From NCBI GenBank assembly GCA_938009335.1, contig CALLHT010000085.1, positions 1 to 5,369 of the forward strand: 5,369 nucleotides of DNA, in the 5' to 3' direction. Numbering within the stretch: position 1 is the stretch's first letter; each line of letters starts with the position of its first letter. Made by a program: the position numbers and the translations under genes. Source of the DNA: an uncultured Rhizobiaceae group bacterium (lineage in GTDB: Bacteria > Pseudomonadota > Alphaproteobacteria > Rhizobiales > Rhizobiaceae). The notes under the pieces were generated by a model. It ran no database searches. It was given only the letters and a program-made list of their open reading frames with translations, and was not told where the DNA came from. Positions 1-5,362 of the stretch are shown piece after piece.

Positions 1-534
1 TGCCGTCAAATCAGTACGGCGGATACGAACATCTTCAATCTCAAGACCGAGCGATGTTGCATCAGGACGCAGTTGGTCGCGAACCTCACGCATCATAGCA
101 AGACGCTCTTCTGAAAGTGCAGCCTCAAATCCACGCAAACCGTAGACACGACGCAACGCAGCATCGAGACGTGTGCGAAGACGTTGTTCAGCAAGCGTAA
201 GGTTACCGGAGACCTGCTGGCGGAACTTGGTGCCATCCGCAACACGGTAAGTCAGAAACGCATCAACTTCATAGAATTTACCGCCGGAAACCTGAACGCG
301 GATGTCTTCAAGGTCAAAACGCAACAGGCGATCTTCGATAATTTGCACAGTATCCAGACCAAAAGCAGCAAATGGCGCTTTGAAGTAAAGACCCGGTTCT
401 GTTTCCACACGCTGAATTTCTCCAAAGCGCAAAACGATGCCTTGATCACGCTCATTAACGACAAAAATAGAGTTGTAGAGCAGGTAGGCTGCGACCGCAA
501 AGATCGCAAAAAAGAATGGGGTACGATTAGCCAT
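1..534 (-). CDS. hflC: HflC, FtsH protease modulator, SPFH/band 7 family (3' end outside window)
   Basis: HflC partners HflK in an inner-membrane complex that surrounds the FtsH AAA protease and modulates its access to membrane substrates. I translated 178 residues from the ATG at 534 to the window edge with no stop, so the gene is cut off at its C-terminal side (family members are roughly 290-335 residues). It starts MANRTPFFFAIFAV. A single membrane segment spans about residues 6-26, followed by the band 7 start NERDQGIVLRFGEI (27-40) and the EPGLYFKAPF motif (46-55). The visible part ends in the conserved DVRIRRTDLT (168-177). The ATG overlaps the TAA of hflK by one base (TAATG), so translation is probably coupled. 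An AGGGAG ribosome binding site (542-547) lies 7 bases upstream, inside hflK. Identity follows from the sequence and from position after hflK. Confidence 0.95.
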   Translation of the reverse strand, partial: MANRTPFFFAIFAVAAYLLYNSIFVVNERDQGIVLRFGEIQRVETEPGLYFKAPFAAFGLDTVQIIEDRLLRFDLEDIRVQVSGGKFYEVDAFLTYRVADGTKFRQQVSGNLTLAEQRLRTRLDAALRRVYGLRGFEAALSEERLAMMREVRDQLRPDATSLGLEIEDVRIRRTDLTA

Positions 535-1673
535 TATTGTGCTCCCTGATTTTGTCTTGCACGATTGTTGATTTCCGGAAGCGGGAGATAAGGCACGACG
601 CCCTGTCCGTTTCCTTGTTCAACGATCACTTTGTTTGAATCACCCAAAACCTTCTCCATGGTTTCAAGGAAAAGACGCTTGCGCGTTACATCCGGTGCTT
701 TTGCATATTCATCATAAACCGAGATAAAGCGTTGCGCTTCACCTTTGGCCTCTTCTACGACGCGGTTCTTATAAGCAGCGGCATCTTCCAAGATTTGAGC
801 CGCTTCACCACGAGCAGCACCCAATATTCTGTTTGAATACTGATTGGCTTCCTCGATGAACTGATCTTCATTCTGCTCAGCACGCTGAACTTCATCAAAC
901 GCATCAGCCACTTCACCCGGAGGTGGCGCCACATCCTCGATGTTGACGGCGTTGATATTCAGACCAGAGCCATAGCTATCAAGCGTTGTTTGCGTGATTT
1001 GGCGAACCTCATCCGCAATACCCGCACGCGCATCACGGAAGATGTCTTGCGCCGGTCGTTTGCCGACCACTTCACGCATCGCACTTTCGGCAACCTGACG
1101 AACCATGCCTTCAGGCTCTTTCACGTTAAAGAGGTAATCGTTTGGCGAAGTGACCTGATACAGAACCGAGAATGACACATCCACGATGTTTTGGTCGCCA
1201 GAGAGCATCATCCCTGCTGTACTGGCTGAACGGCCAGTCGCGCCAATGTTGATCTGGTTCTCAGCAGTGTTTGCGACTTCATACGTTTCAATTGGCCAAA
1301 GATGGAAGTGAAGACCCGCTGAAGAGACTTCGGCCTTCGGCTTGCCGAAACGAAGTTCGACACCAAGCTCATCTTCCTGGATGGTGTAGAAAGCTTGGGT
1401 GAGATAAAGACCAATAAGAACAACTGCGCCGATACCAAGCGTAAGCGGATTAAATCCACCGCCACCTGGCATTGCTTTCTTCAGTTGATCCTGGCCTTTA
1501 CGGATAATGTCTTCCAGGTCTGGTGGTTGTTGACCACCACCACCGCCGCCACCACTGGGTGGACGATTGCCTCCGCCATTTCCCCAAGGGCCGCCACCGC
1601 CGCCATTGTTGCCGTTATTTCCGCCGCCACCCCAAGGGCCGCCGCCTCCACCACTTTGATTACTCCAGGGCAT
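534..1673 (-). CDS. hflK: HflK, FtsH protease modulator, SPFH/band 7 family
   Basis: HflK is the larger subunit of the HflKC membrane complex that encloses and regulates FtsH. The protein has 379 residues. Residues 1-48 are a cytoplasmic glycine-rich tail with two PWG motifs (13-15 and 29-31). A membrane segment lies at about 77-94 (LTLGIGAVVLIGLYLTQAF). The band 7 domain begins at QEDELGVELRFGKP (99-112) and contains MLSGDQNIVDVSFSVLYQV (155-173), the HflK signature region. A charged, alanine- and glutamate-rich helix, likely coiled coil, runs from about 256 to 325. The C-terminus has the typical PYLPL (361-365). AAGGA (1680-1684) sits 6 bases before the ATG and supports this start. It is the first gene of a pair with hflC and has its own promoter candidate in the gap after folA. 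Length and architecture are normal for the family. Confidence 0.97.
   Translation of the reverse strand: MPWSNQSGGGGGPWGGGGNNGNNGGGGGPWGNGGGNRPPSGGGGGGGQQPPDLEDIIRKGQDQLKKAMPGGGGFNPLTLGIGAVVLIGLYLTQAFYTIQEDELGVELRFGKPKAEVSSAGLHFHLWPIETYEVANTAENQINIGATGRSASTAGMMLSGDQNIVDVSFSVLYQVTSPNDYLFNVKEPEGMVRQVAESAMREVVGKRPAQDIFRDARAGIADEVRQITQTTLDSYGSGLNINAVNIEDVAPPPGEVADAFDEVQRAEQNEDQFIEEANQYSNRILGAARGEAAQILEDAAAYKNRVVEEAKGEAQRFISVYDEYAKAPDVTRKRLFLETMEKVLGDSNKVIVEQGNGQGVVPYLPLPEINNRARQNQGAQ
1555..1655 (-). repeat. Low-complexity glycine-rich coding repeat at hflK N-terminus
   Basis: The first ~48 codons of hflK are mostly GGN glycine codons. Within them the 14-base string ccccaagggccgcc (plus strand) occurs exactly at 1582-1595 and 1630-1643, 48 bases apart and in frame, encoding two copies of GGPWG 16 residues apart. 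This looks like an internal duplication or slippage product. Glycine-rich HflK N-termini are common in alphaproteobacteria, so it is unusual composition but not unexpected. Confidence 0.7.
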
Positions 1674-1694
1674 TTATTGTCCTTGTGTTTAAAA

Positions 1695-1709
1695 GGAAGA
1701 TTATCTTCC
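1695..1709. promoter_or_regulatory. Perfect 15-base palindrome at the predicted hflKC transcription start
   Basis: GGAAGAT-T-ATCTTCC is a perfect dyad with 7-base arms around one central base. It lies just downstream of the candidate -10 box and covers the predicted start of hflKC transcription, which is where a repressor operator would sit. In the transcript (minus strand) it could instead form a 6-bp GGAAGA/TCTTCC hairpin with a three-base loop followed by TTTT, about 10 bases before the ribosome binding site. That stem is short and AT-containing, so I regard it as a poor terminator. No binding protein can be named. Confidence 0.4.
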
Positions 1710-1713
1710 CCTC

Positions 1714-1742
1714 GTTATAGGTATGAAGGCTCACGCTTTCAA
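1714..1742 (-). promoter_or_regulatory. Candidate sigma-70 promoter for hflKC
   Basis: Reading the minus strand, TTGAAA (1737-1742) is separated by exactly 17 bases from TATAAC (1714-1719). Start of transcription would fall near 1707, giving a leader of about 34 bases before the hflK ATG. This is the best promoter match in the 162-base gap between folA and hflK. It implies hflKC can be transcribed independently of thyA-folA. The -35 TTGAAA also resembles that of heat-shock RpoH promoters, but the -10 fits the housekeeping sigma factor better. Prediction from sequence only. Confidence 0.5.
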
Positions 1743-1835
1743 TGATTACCGCGTCCTTATGTCCAAGAGCGTTAAGAGCGAAGCCATTTTCTGATTTTAT
1801 CTTTTATTTTCAAATTGCTAAAGAATAAACCTGAA

Positions 1836-2354
1836 TCAGGATTTCGCCCGATCATACACCACATAAAGCGTTTCGGCGCTATCCTTTTCGCCTCTGGGCA
1901 CCTCTTCGCGCTCAATTGGCCTCCATTCAGCCTCCGAAATCTCAGGAAAACGCGTATCTCCATCGGGCTCTGCCATCACATGCGTAACGTAAAGTCTTGA
2001 TGCAAGCGGAAGCGTTTCACCGTAAATTTGCCCGCCACCGATCACACAAACTTCATCAGCGTCATTTTCTTTGGCCCACCCTTCTGCAAGAAAAAGAGCT
2101 GCTTCGATACTTTTTGCATGAACGGTATCATCTGCAGAAAATTCGGATCGCGAAACCACGATGTTCAAGCGCCCTGGCAGCGCTTTACCAATGCTCTCAA
2201 ACGTTTTACGCCCCATAATGAGCGGCTTACCCATCGTGTCACGCTTGAAGCGTTTGAGATCTGTTGAAAGGTGCCACGGCATGCCACCCTCCATGCCAAT
2301 AACGCCATTCTTCGCAACGGCAACCACGAGGGCCAGTGGGAATCGATCACTCAT
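1836..2354 (-). CDS. folA: Dihydrofolate reductase, chromosomal type
   Basis: This cytoplasmic enzyme reduces dihydrofolate to tetrahydrofolate with NADPH, regenerating the cofactor that ThyA oxidises. It is the target of trimethoprim. The protein has 172 residues against about 159 in E. coli. The M20-loop region reads NGVIGMEGGMPWHL (16-29). The catalytic acid is D32 (equivalent to E. coli D27), with W27, F36 and T51 lining the pocket. LIMGRKTFESIGKALPGR (45-62) contains the folate-binding arginine R62. The NADPH-binding glycine motif VIGGGQIY is at 104-111, and T124 matches E. coli T113. The start ATG overlaps the thyA TGA (ATGA, 4 bases) and no strong ribosome binding site is seen, so translation is probably coupled to thyA. 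The gene is sometimes labelled dfrA or dhfr. Nothing suggests an acquired resistance allele. Confidence 0.97.
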   Translation of the reverse strand: MSDRFPLALVVAVAKNGVIGMEGGMPWHLSTDLKRFKRDTMGKPLIMGRKTFESIGKALPGRLNIVVSRSEFSADDTVHAKSIEAALFLAEGWAKENDADEVCVIGGGQIYGETLPLASRLYVTHVMAEPDGDTRFPEISEAEWRPIEREEVPRGEKDSAETLYVVYDRAKS

Positions 2355-3145
2355 ACCGCCACCGGCGCTTTGATGTGACCATGCGCTTCATACCCAATAA
2401 GCTCGAAATCCTCATAGGTGAATTCGAACAAATCTTTCACGTCTGGATTTATCTTTATAGATGGAAGCTCCAAAGGCTCACGAGATAGCTGCAACTTCGC
2501 TTGCTCAAAGTGATTGTGGTACAGGTGAGCATCACCAAATGTATGAACAAAATCTCCCGGCTCCAGGTCGCACACCTGCGCCAGCATCATGGTCAGCAAC
2601 GCATAGGATGCAATATTAAACGGCACACCTAGGAAAATATCTGCCGACCGCTGATAGAGCTGACATGATAGTTTTCCGTCCGCCACATAAAACTGGAATA
2701 GACAGTGACAGGGCGGCAAAGCCATTTCGTCCACCAAAGCCGGGTTCCATGCGCTGACAATATGCCTGCGCGAGTTGGGATTGTTCTTTAACGCTTCTAC
2801 CAGATTGGTGATCTGATCTACAGCGCCGCCTTTCGGATCCGGCCATGATCGCCATTGATATCCGTAGACCGGGCCCAGATCGCCTTGCTCGTCTGCCCAT
2901 TCGTCCCAAATGGAAACACCATTATCTTTTAGCCATTTAATGTTGGTGTCGCCCCTCAGGAACCACAACAATTCTATGATGATGGACCTTAAATGAAGTT
3001 TCTTAGTGGTAAGGACCGGAAACCCCTTCGACAAATCAAACCGCATTTGATGCCCGAAAACAGAACGTGTGCCGGTTCCCGTGCGGTCGCCCCGGTCAGT
3101 GCCGGTTTCCAAAACATGTTCAAGAAGATCGAGATATTGTCGCAT
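2351..3145 (-). CDS. thyA: Thymidylate synthase ThyA
   Basis: ThyA methylates dUMP to dTMP using 5,10-methylene-tetrahydrofolate, which becomes dihydrofolate and is recycled by the overlapping folA product. From the ATG at 3145 the protein is 264 residues, the same as E. coli ThyA, and starts MRQYLDLLEHVL like its homologues. Key residues fall at E. coli numbering: R21 in DRTGTGT, R126 and R127 in SRRHIVSAWNP, the nucleophile C146 in LPPCHCLF, N177 in GVPFNIASY, and H207 and Y209 in DAHLYHNH. The C-terminus is IKAPVAV. An upstream in-frame GTG at 3184 would add 13 residues not found in the family and would place a DnaA box inside the gene, so I reject it. The ribosome binding site before the chosen ATG is weak (AAGAGA, 4 bases away). 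No flavin-dependent ThyX is needed or seen. Confidence 0.97.
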   Translation of the reverse strand: MRQYLDLLEHVLETGTDRGDRTGTGTRSVFGHQMRFDLSKGFPVLTTKKLHLRSIIIELLWFLRGDTNIKWLKDNGVSIWDEWADEQGDLGPVYGYQWRSWPDPKGGAVDQITNLVEALKNNPNSRRHIVSAWNPALVDEMALPPCHCLFQFYVADGKLSCQLYQRSADIFLGVPFNIASYALLTMMLAQVCDLEPGDFVHTFGDAHLYHNHFEQAKLQLSREPLELPSIKINPDVKDLFEFTYEDFELIGYEAHGHIKAPVAV

Positions 3146-3160
3146 GGTTTCTCTTACAAC

Positions 3161-3165
3161 GATTC
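3161..3165. promoter_or_regulatory. GANTC (CcrM-type methylation) site upstream of thyA
   Basis: GATTC matches GANTC, methylated by the cell-cycle methyltransferase CcrM in many alphaproteobacteria and read by GcrA. It lies 15 bases before the thyA ATG. I count about seven GANTC sites in the window, so one here is at chance level. It matters only together with the neighbouring DnaA and CtrA motifs. Confidence 0.3.
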
Positions 3166-3169
3166 CATA

Positions 3170-3178
3170 TGTGGATAA
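3170..3178 (-). promoter_or_regulatory. Perfect DnaA box upstream of thyA
   Basis: The minus strand reads TTATCCACA, an exact match to the high-affinity DnaA 9-mer, ending 24 bases before the chosen thyA ATG. It sits in a perfect inverted repeat, GTGGAT-TT-ATCCAC (3171-3184). A given 9-mer is expected about 0.04 times on both strands of a window this size, assuming equal bases. DnaA is both the replication initiator and a transcription factor for nucleotide-synthesis genes such as nrdAB in E. coli. A role at thyA here is inference. A single box does not indicate an origin. Confidence 0.5.
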
Positions 3179-3186
3179 ATCCACTG

Positions 3187-3202
3187 CCGTGAGCTTCCAC
3201 GG
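3187..3202. promoter_or_regulatory. Inverted repeat between the DnaA and CtrA boxes
   Basis: CCGTG-AGCTTC-CACGG has 5-base perfect arms and a six-base loop. On the plus strand it is followed by TTTT and resembles a weak terminator, but no plus-strand gene ends there. On the minus strand it would fall in the thyA leader or promoter, where it could be a protein site or a leader hairpin. Function is unknown, and an arm this short can arise by chance. Confidence 0.25.
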
Positions 3203-3223
3203 TTTTCATTTGTTCATCTGCCG

Positions 3224-3238
3224 TTAACACTTGCTTAA
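3224..3238. promoter_or_regulatory. Candidate CtrA binding site (TTAA-N7-TTAA)
   Basis: TTAA (3224-3227), seven bases, TTAA (3235-3238) is a full match to the CtrA box. Read on the minus strand it is followed by C, giving TTAA-N7-TTAAC as in the Caulobacter consensus. It ends 78 bases before the thyA ATG and lies 41 bases before the plus-strand small ORF. On the plus strand the right half-site could act as a -35 (TTAAAC, 3235-3240) with CATAAT (3259-3264) 18 bases on as a -10. CtrA is the essential cell-cycle response regulator of alphaproteobacteria. Binding here is predicted, not shown. Confidence 0.45.
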
Positions 3239-3279
3239 ACATAATGTCACACAGTTTTCATAATCCAATGGAGTGGACG

Positions 3280-3366
3280 ATGAAAAAACCAGCTAAGTCT
3301 TTCAAACTGTTTCCTGCTCTTGCTGCAGCAATGCTTTTCAAAACACCGGTAAGAAACAAACGTTAG
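3280..3366 (+). CDS. Small ORF resembling a lone signal peptide; possible gene remnant
   Basis: This 28-codon frame begins ATGAAAAAACC and ends at TAG 3364-3366. It is preceded by GGAG (3270-3273) at an ideal 6-base distance, which makes it more than a random frame. The product is MKKPAKSFKLF, then an alanine-rich hydrophobic stretch (PALAAAML), then FKTPVRNKR: a basic N-region and short hydrophobic core as in a signal peptide, but no mature protein. An in-frame ATG at 3268 could add four residues. It is the only gene-like frame on the plus strand and runs toward the DUF1194 gene, stopping 10 bases from that gene's stop. It may be the 5' stump of an exported protein gene deleted at its 3' side, or a genuine tiny peptide. 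I do not recognise a family. Confidence 0.3.
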   Translation: MKKPAKSFKLFPALAAAMLFKTPVRNKR

Positions 3367-3376
3367 GCCTACTTTC

Positions 3377-4111
3377 CTACTTCAACGCGCCAACTGGCCC
3401 GGGAACGATTTCCTTGAGCAGCTTCTTTTTCATGGCTTTTTCAAAGTCATCAAACGTATGCGCAAGCTCTAAAAAGGCGCCCGCCCCTCGAATAACATTC
3501 TCGCGGTAATACGTTTCCGGATCACGATAGAACGTTTCAGGGCTTGTGAAGTGATCTTTGATCACCAAGCCGTTCACCTGAATTCCTGAAAAATCATAGA
3601 GTTTGTAAATTTCCTGCGGTGTGATCCCATCGTTGCTGTGGCCATCGCCTGCCACATCAATGACCTTGCGTGCGCATGGAGTCGGCAAGCGCGGGAACAT
3701 TCGGTGCGCAAACCCCAAAGCGGCACCCAAGGCAGTCGGAAAGTTCGTCGCATTGCGCTCATGGCGCGCAAGGATTGCCGCAAGGGTAAGAGCTTCCTGT
3801 TGTCCGCTAACATAGATCCAATCAAATATGATTTTCTGCTTGCGTAAGCCATTCCATTCGAACGCAGTCAGATACAACCCACCAATCGACTGAATGGCTT
3901 CCTGCACTTGCGCATCTAAAAGTGCGGAAGCCATGCCCTTCATCTGCAGAGCGTATTCGCGGTCATCCACACTGGAAGAGGCATCGAGTGCCAGAACCAA
4001 AGCAAGGTCGCAATATTGCGGCTGAGCGTTAGCGCGTTCAGGATTCAAGGGTTGAGCAAACCAAACCAACCCCATGAAAAGAATCAAAAAATACCGAATT
4101 CGGCAGCCCAT
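3377..4111 (-). CDS. Secreted DUF1194 / von Willebrand factor A-like protein
   Basis: The protein has 244 residues and no assigned function. A signal peptide is clear: basic start (MGCRIR), hydrophobic core at about 7-19, and an ANA cleavage motif ending at residue 29, so the mature protein should be periplasmic or secreted. The rest is a VWA-like fold with a complete metal-ion adhesion site: DASSS (D43, S45, S47), T126 in NFPTALGAAL, and D156 in IDVAGDGHSND. C34 and C146 could form a disulfide. It matches my memory of DUF1194 proteins in Hyphomicrobiales and Rhodobacterales. The ATG overlaps the cfa TAA by one base (TAATG). GGAG (4117-4120) lies 5 bases upstream inside cfa, so it is probably co-translated with cfa. 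The metal site suggests binding of a protein partner; the partner and any link to lipid modification are unknown. Confidence 0.85.
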   Translation of the reverse strand: MGCRIRYFLILFMGLVWFAQPLNPERANAQPQYCDLALVLALDASSSVDDREYALQMKGMASALLDAQVQEAIQSIGGLYLTAFEWNGLRKQKIIFDWIYVSGQQEALTLAAILARHERNATNFPTALGAALGFAHRMFPRLPTPCARKVIDVAGDGHSNDGITPQEIYKLYDFSGIQVNGLVIKDHFTSPETFYRDPETYYRENVIRGAGAFLELAHTFDDFEKAMKKKLLKEIVPGPVGALK

Positions 4112-5352
4112 TAAAGCTCCAGTTTGAGTTTCTTCTCCAGCTTTTCAAGATCGCGCTGTGTATCTGTTATATAGTCCCGAGTGATCGGCGCACCATCACG
4201 ATTACGCGACAACTGCATATGGAAGACAAGCTGCGAACCGGTGCGGAACATCAACTCGCAAGAGATCAGATAAAACTCCCACATGCGCGCAAAGCGTTCG
4301 TCATACATCTCAACCACTTTGTCGCGATTGGCATCAAAGCGATCCACCCAATGCTTGAGCGTAGTCGCGTAATGCACACGCAGGAACTCAAGGTCAGTAC
4401 ACCAAAGATGGTTCTGCTCGATCACCTCAAACACTTCGGAGAGTGCCGGAGAATATGCGCCTGGGAAGATGTATTTCTGCAGCCATTTGCTCGCCATACC
4501 CGGAGGTGACATGTGCCCAATCGAGTGGATCACCGCCAACCCATCATAAGGCATAAGATCATTCAGCTTTTTGAAAAACTCGTCATAATGCGTCACGCCC
4601 ACATGCTCGAACATGCCGACGGATACAATCCGGTCAAACTTCTCCGGCACTTCACGATAATCTTGCAGGCGGAACTCAACCTTGTCGGCCAAGCCCATTT
4701 TTTGAGCCCGTTGTGAGGCTAATTGCTGTTGCTCGGTTGAAAGCGTCACGCCGACCACGTTTACGTCTTTAAGTGCAGCAAGATAAAGCGCCAGATCACC
4801 CCACCCGCATCCAATATCGAGAACCTTCTGCCCCGGCTGCAAATCAAGCTTTGAGGCAAGCAACCGAAGCTTGTTGCGTTGTGCCTCTTCCAGCGTTTCA
4901 TTTTCATCGCGGAAATAGGCACAGGAATAGAGCATGTTCTTATCGAGGAAGAGTTTGTAAAACTCATTACCCAGATCATAGTGATGCGACACGTTTTGTT
5001 GAGCCTGCCCGCGGCGATTGGATTGCTGCTTCTTGCGCGATTTCATCCGCACTGCACGCAAGAACTTCTGCGCGGGGTGGGATGCAAGCGACAGACGATT
5101 ATGGCTGAACAGTTGGAGGAAATCGCGAAGCGAGGAGCCCTCTTCAAAGGTAATGGTCCCATCCATATAGCCCTCACCTGCCGCCATCTCTGAGTTTGTA
5201 ACAAGCGTTCGATAAAGCGCCTTGTCATGGAGCTTCATGGTCACTTCCAGCCCCGGAGAGCCGGAAAACACATGGCGTTTGTCATCCACATCAATGACGG
5301 TCAAAGAGCCTTTTTGAACAAAGGTTTTCATCAAACTTGAGAGGGGAAACAT
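4111..5352 (-). CDS. cfa: Cyclopropane-fatty-acyl-phospholipid synthase
   Basis: The enzyme transfers a methylene group from S-adenosylmethionine to double bonds of acyl chains in membrane phospholipids, usually on entry to stationary phase or under acid stress. The protein has 413 residues against 382 in E. coli. An N-terminal lipid-binding domain (about 1-95) is joined by a very basic linker (99-114, RAVRMKSRKKQQSNRR) to the methyltransferase domain. That domain starts at VSHHYDLGNEFYKLFLD (121-137). The SAM loop is VLDIGCGWGD (177-186). Residues matching the E. coli bicarbonate site are C144 (YSCAYF), E249 (MFEHVG), H276 (VIHSIG) and Y328 (VHYATTL). The C-terminus is a charged helix (about 395-413). 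AGGAG (5358-5362) lies 5 bases before the ATG. A second ATG at codon 8 lacks a ribosome binding site. Only 17 bases upstream are visible, so its promoter is outside. Confidence 0.95.
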   Translation of the reverse strand: MFPLSSLMKTFVQKGSLTVIDVDDKRHVFSGSPGLEVTMKLHDKALYRTLVTNSEMAAGEGYMDGTITFEEGSSLRDFLQLFSHNRLSLASHPAQKFLRAVRMKSRKKQQSNRRGQAQQNVSHHYDLGNEFYKLFLDKNMLYSCAYFRDENETLEEAQRNKLRLLASKLDLQPGQKVLDIGCGWGDLALYLAALKDVNVVGVTLSTEQQQLASQRAQKMGLADKVEFRLQDYREVPEKFDRIVSVGMFEHVGVTHYDEFFKKLNDLMPYDGLAVIHSIGHMSPPGMASKWLQKYIFPGAYSPALSEVFEVIEQNHLWCTDLEFLRVHYATTLKHWVDRFDANRDKVVEMYDERFARMWEFYLISCELMFRTGSQLVFHMQLSRNRDGAPITRDYITDTQRDLEKLEKKLKLEL

Positions 5353-5357
5353 AAAGG

Positions 5358-5362
5358 CTCCT
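5358..5362 (-). promoter_or_regulatory. Ribosome binding site of cfa
   Basis: The minus strand reads AGGAG five bases before the ATG at 5352. This decides the start in favour of the first ATG over the in-frame ATG at codon 8 (5331), which has no such motif. Confidence 0.75.

Larger units (their letters stand above)
1674..1835. other. Intergenic region between folA and hflK
   Basis: This 162-base non-coding gap separates the folA stop from the hflK start. It contains the hflKC promoter candidate, the palindrome described separately and the hflK ribosome binding site. The folA-proximal half (about 1790-1835) is AT-rich. The only hairpin near the folA stop is CCTG-ATT-CAGG with a four-base stem, too weak to call a terminator, so read-through from thyA-folA into hflKC is possible. 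The only minus-strand reading frame seen there is 13 codons without a ribosome binding site. Confidence 0.6.
3146..3376. other. Intergenic region between the DUF1194 gene and thyA
   Basis: This 231-base region lies between the DUF1194 stop and the thyA start. Going toward thyA it contains the plus-strand small ORF, a CtrA-type box, a 5-base-arm inverted repeat, a DnaA box within a 14-base inverted repeat and a GANTC site. I found no convincing -35/-10 pair for thyA and no strong terminator after the DUF1194 gene. The thyA promoter is therefore placed here only by position. The 12-base palindrome TTGCTGCAGCAA (3320-3331) lies in the alanine codons of the small ORF and is probably incidental. 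Confidence 0.6.

Noticed and set aside
184..549. Plus-strand frame of 121 codons
   Set aside because: It is fully antisense to hflC, whose own frame is unmistakable. The product has no recognisable features.
1714..1742. Heat-shock (RpoH) promoter for hflKC
   Set aside because: The -35 is compatible, but the -10 and 17-base spacing fit sigma-70 better. I kept it only as an alternative.
1395..1745. Plus-strand frame of 116 codons
   Set aside because: It is a shadow of the GC-rich, glycine-coding start of hflK. Its threonine/alanine runs are the complement of the glycine codons.
1820..1842. Hairpin at the folA stop as a terminator
   Set aside because: The stem is only CCTG/CAGG with no tight T-run after it, too weak to call.
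1836..3145. Acquired trimethoprim-resistance or phage-borne thyA-folA cassette
   Set aside because: Both enzymes are of chromosomal type, sit in a gene order known for the group and show no flanking repeats or mobile genes.
3170..3240. Replication origin
   Set aside because: There is only one DnaA box, no box cluster, no AT-rich unwinding element and no origin-associated genes nearby.
3320..3331. 12-base palindrome TTGCTGCAGCAA
   Set aside because: It is explained by leucine and alanine codons in the small ORF and by itself suggests no operator.
4773..5108. Plus-strand frames of 104-111 codons around here
   Set aside because: They are antisense to the conserved catalytic part of cfa and have no ribosome binding site or family resemblance.
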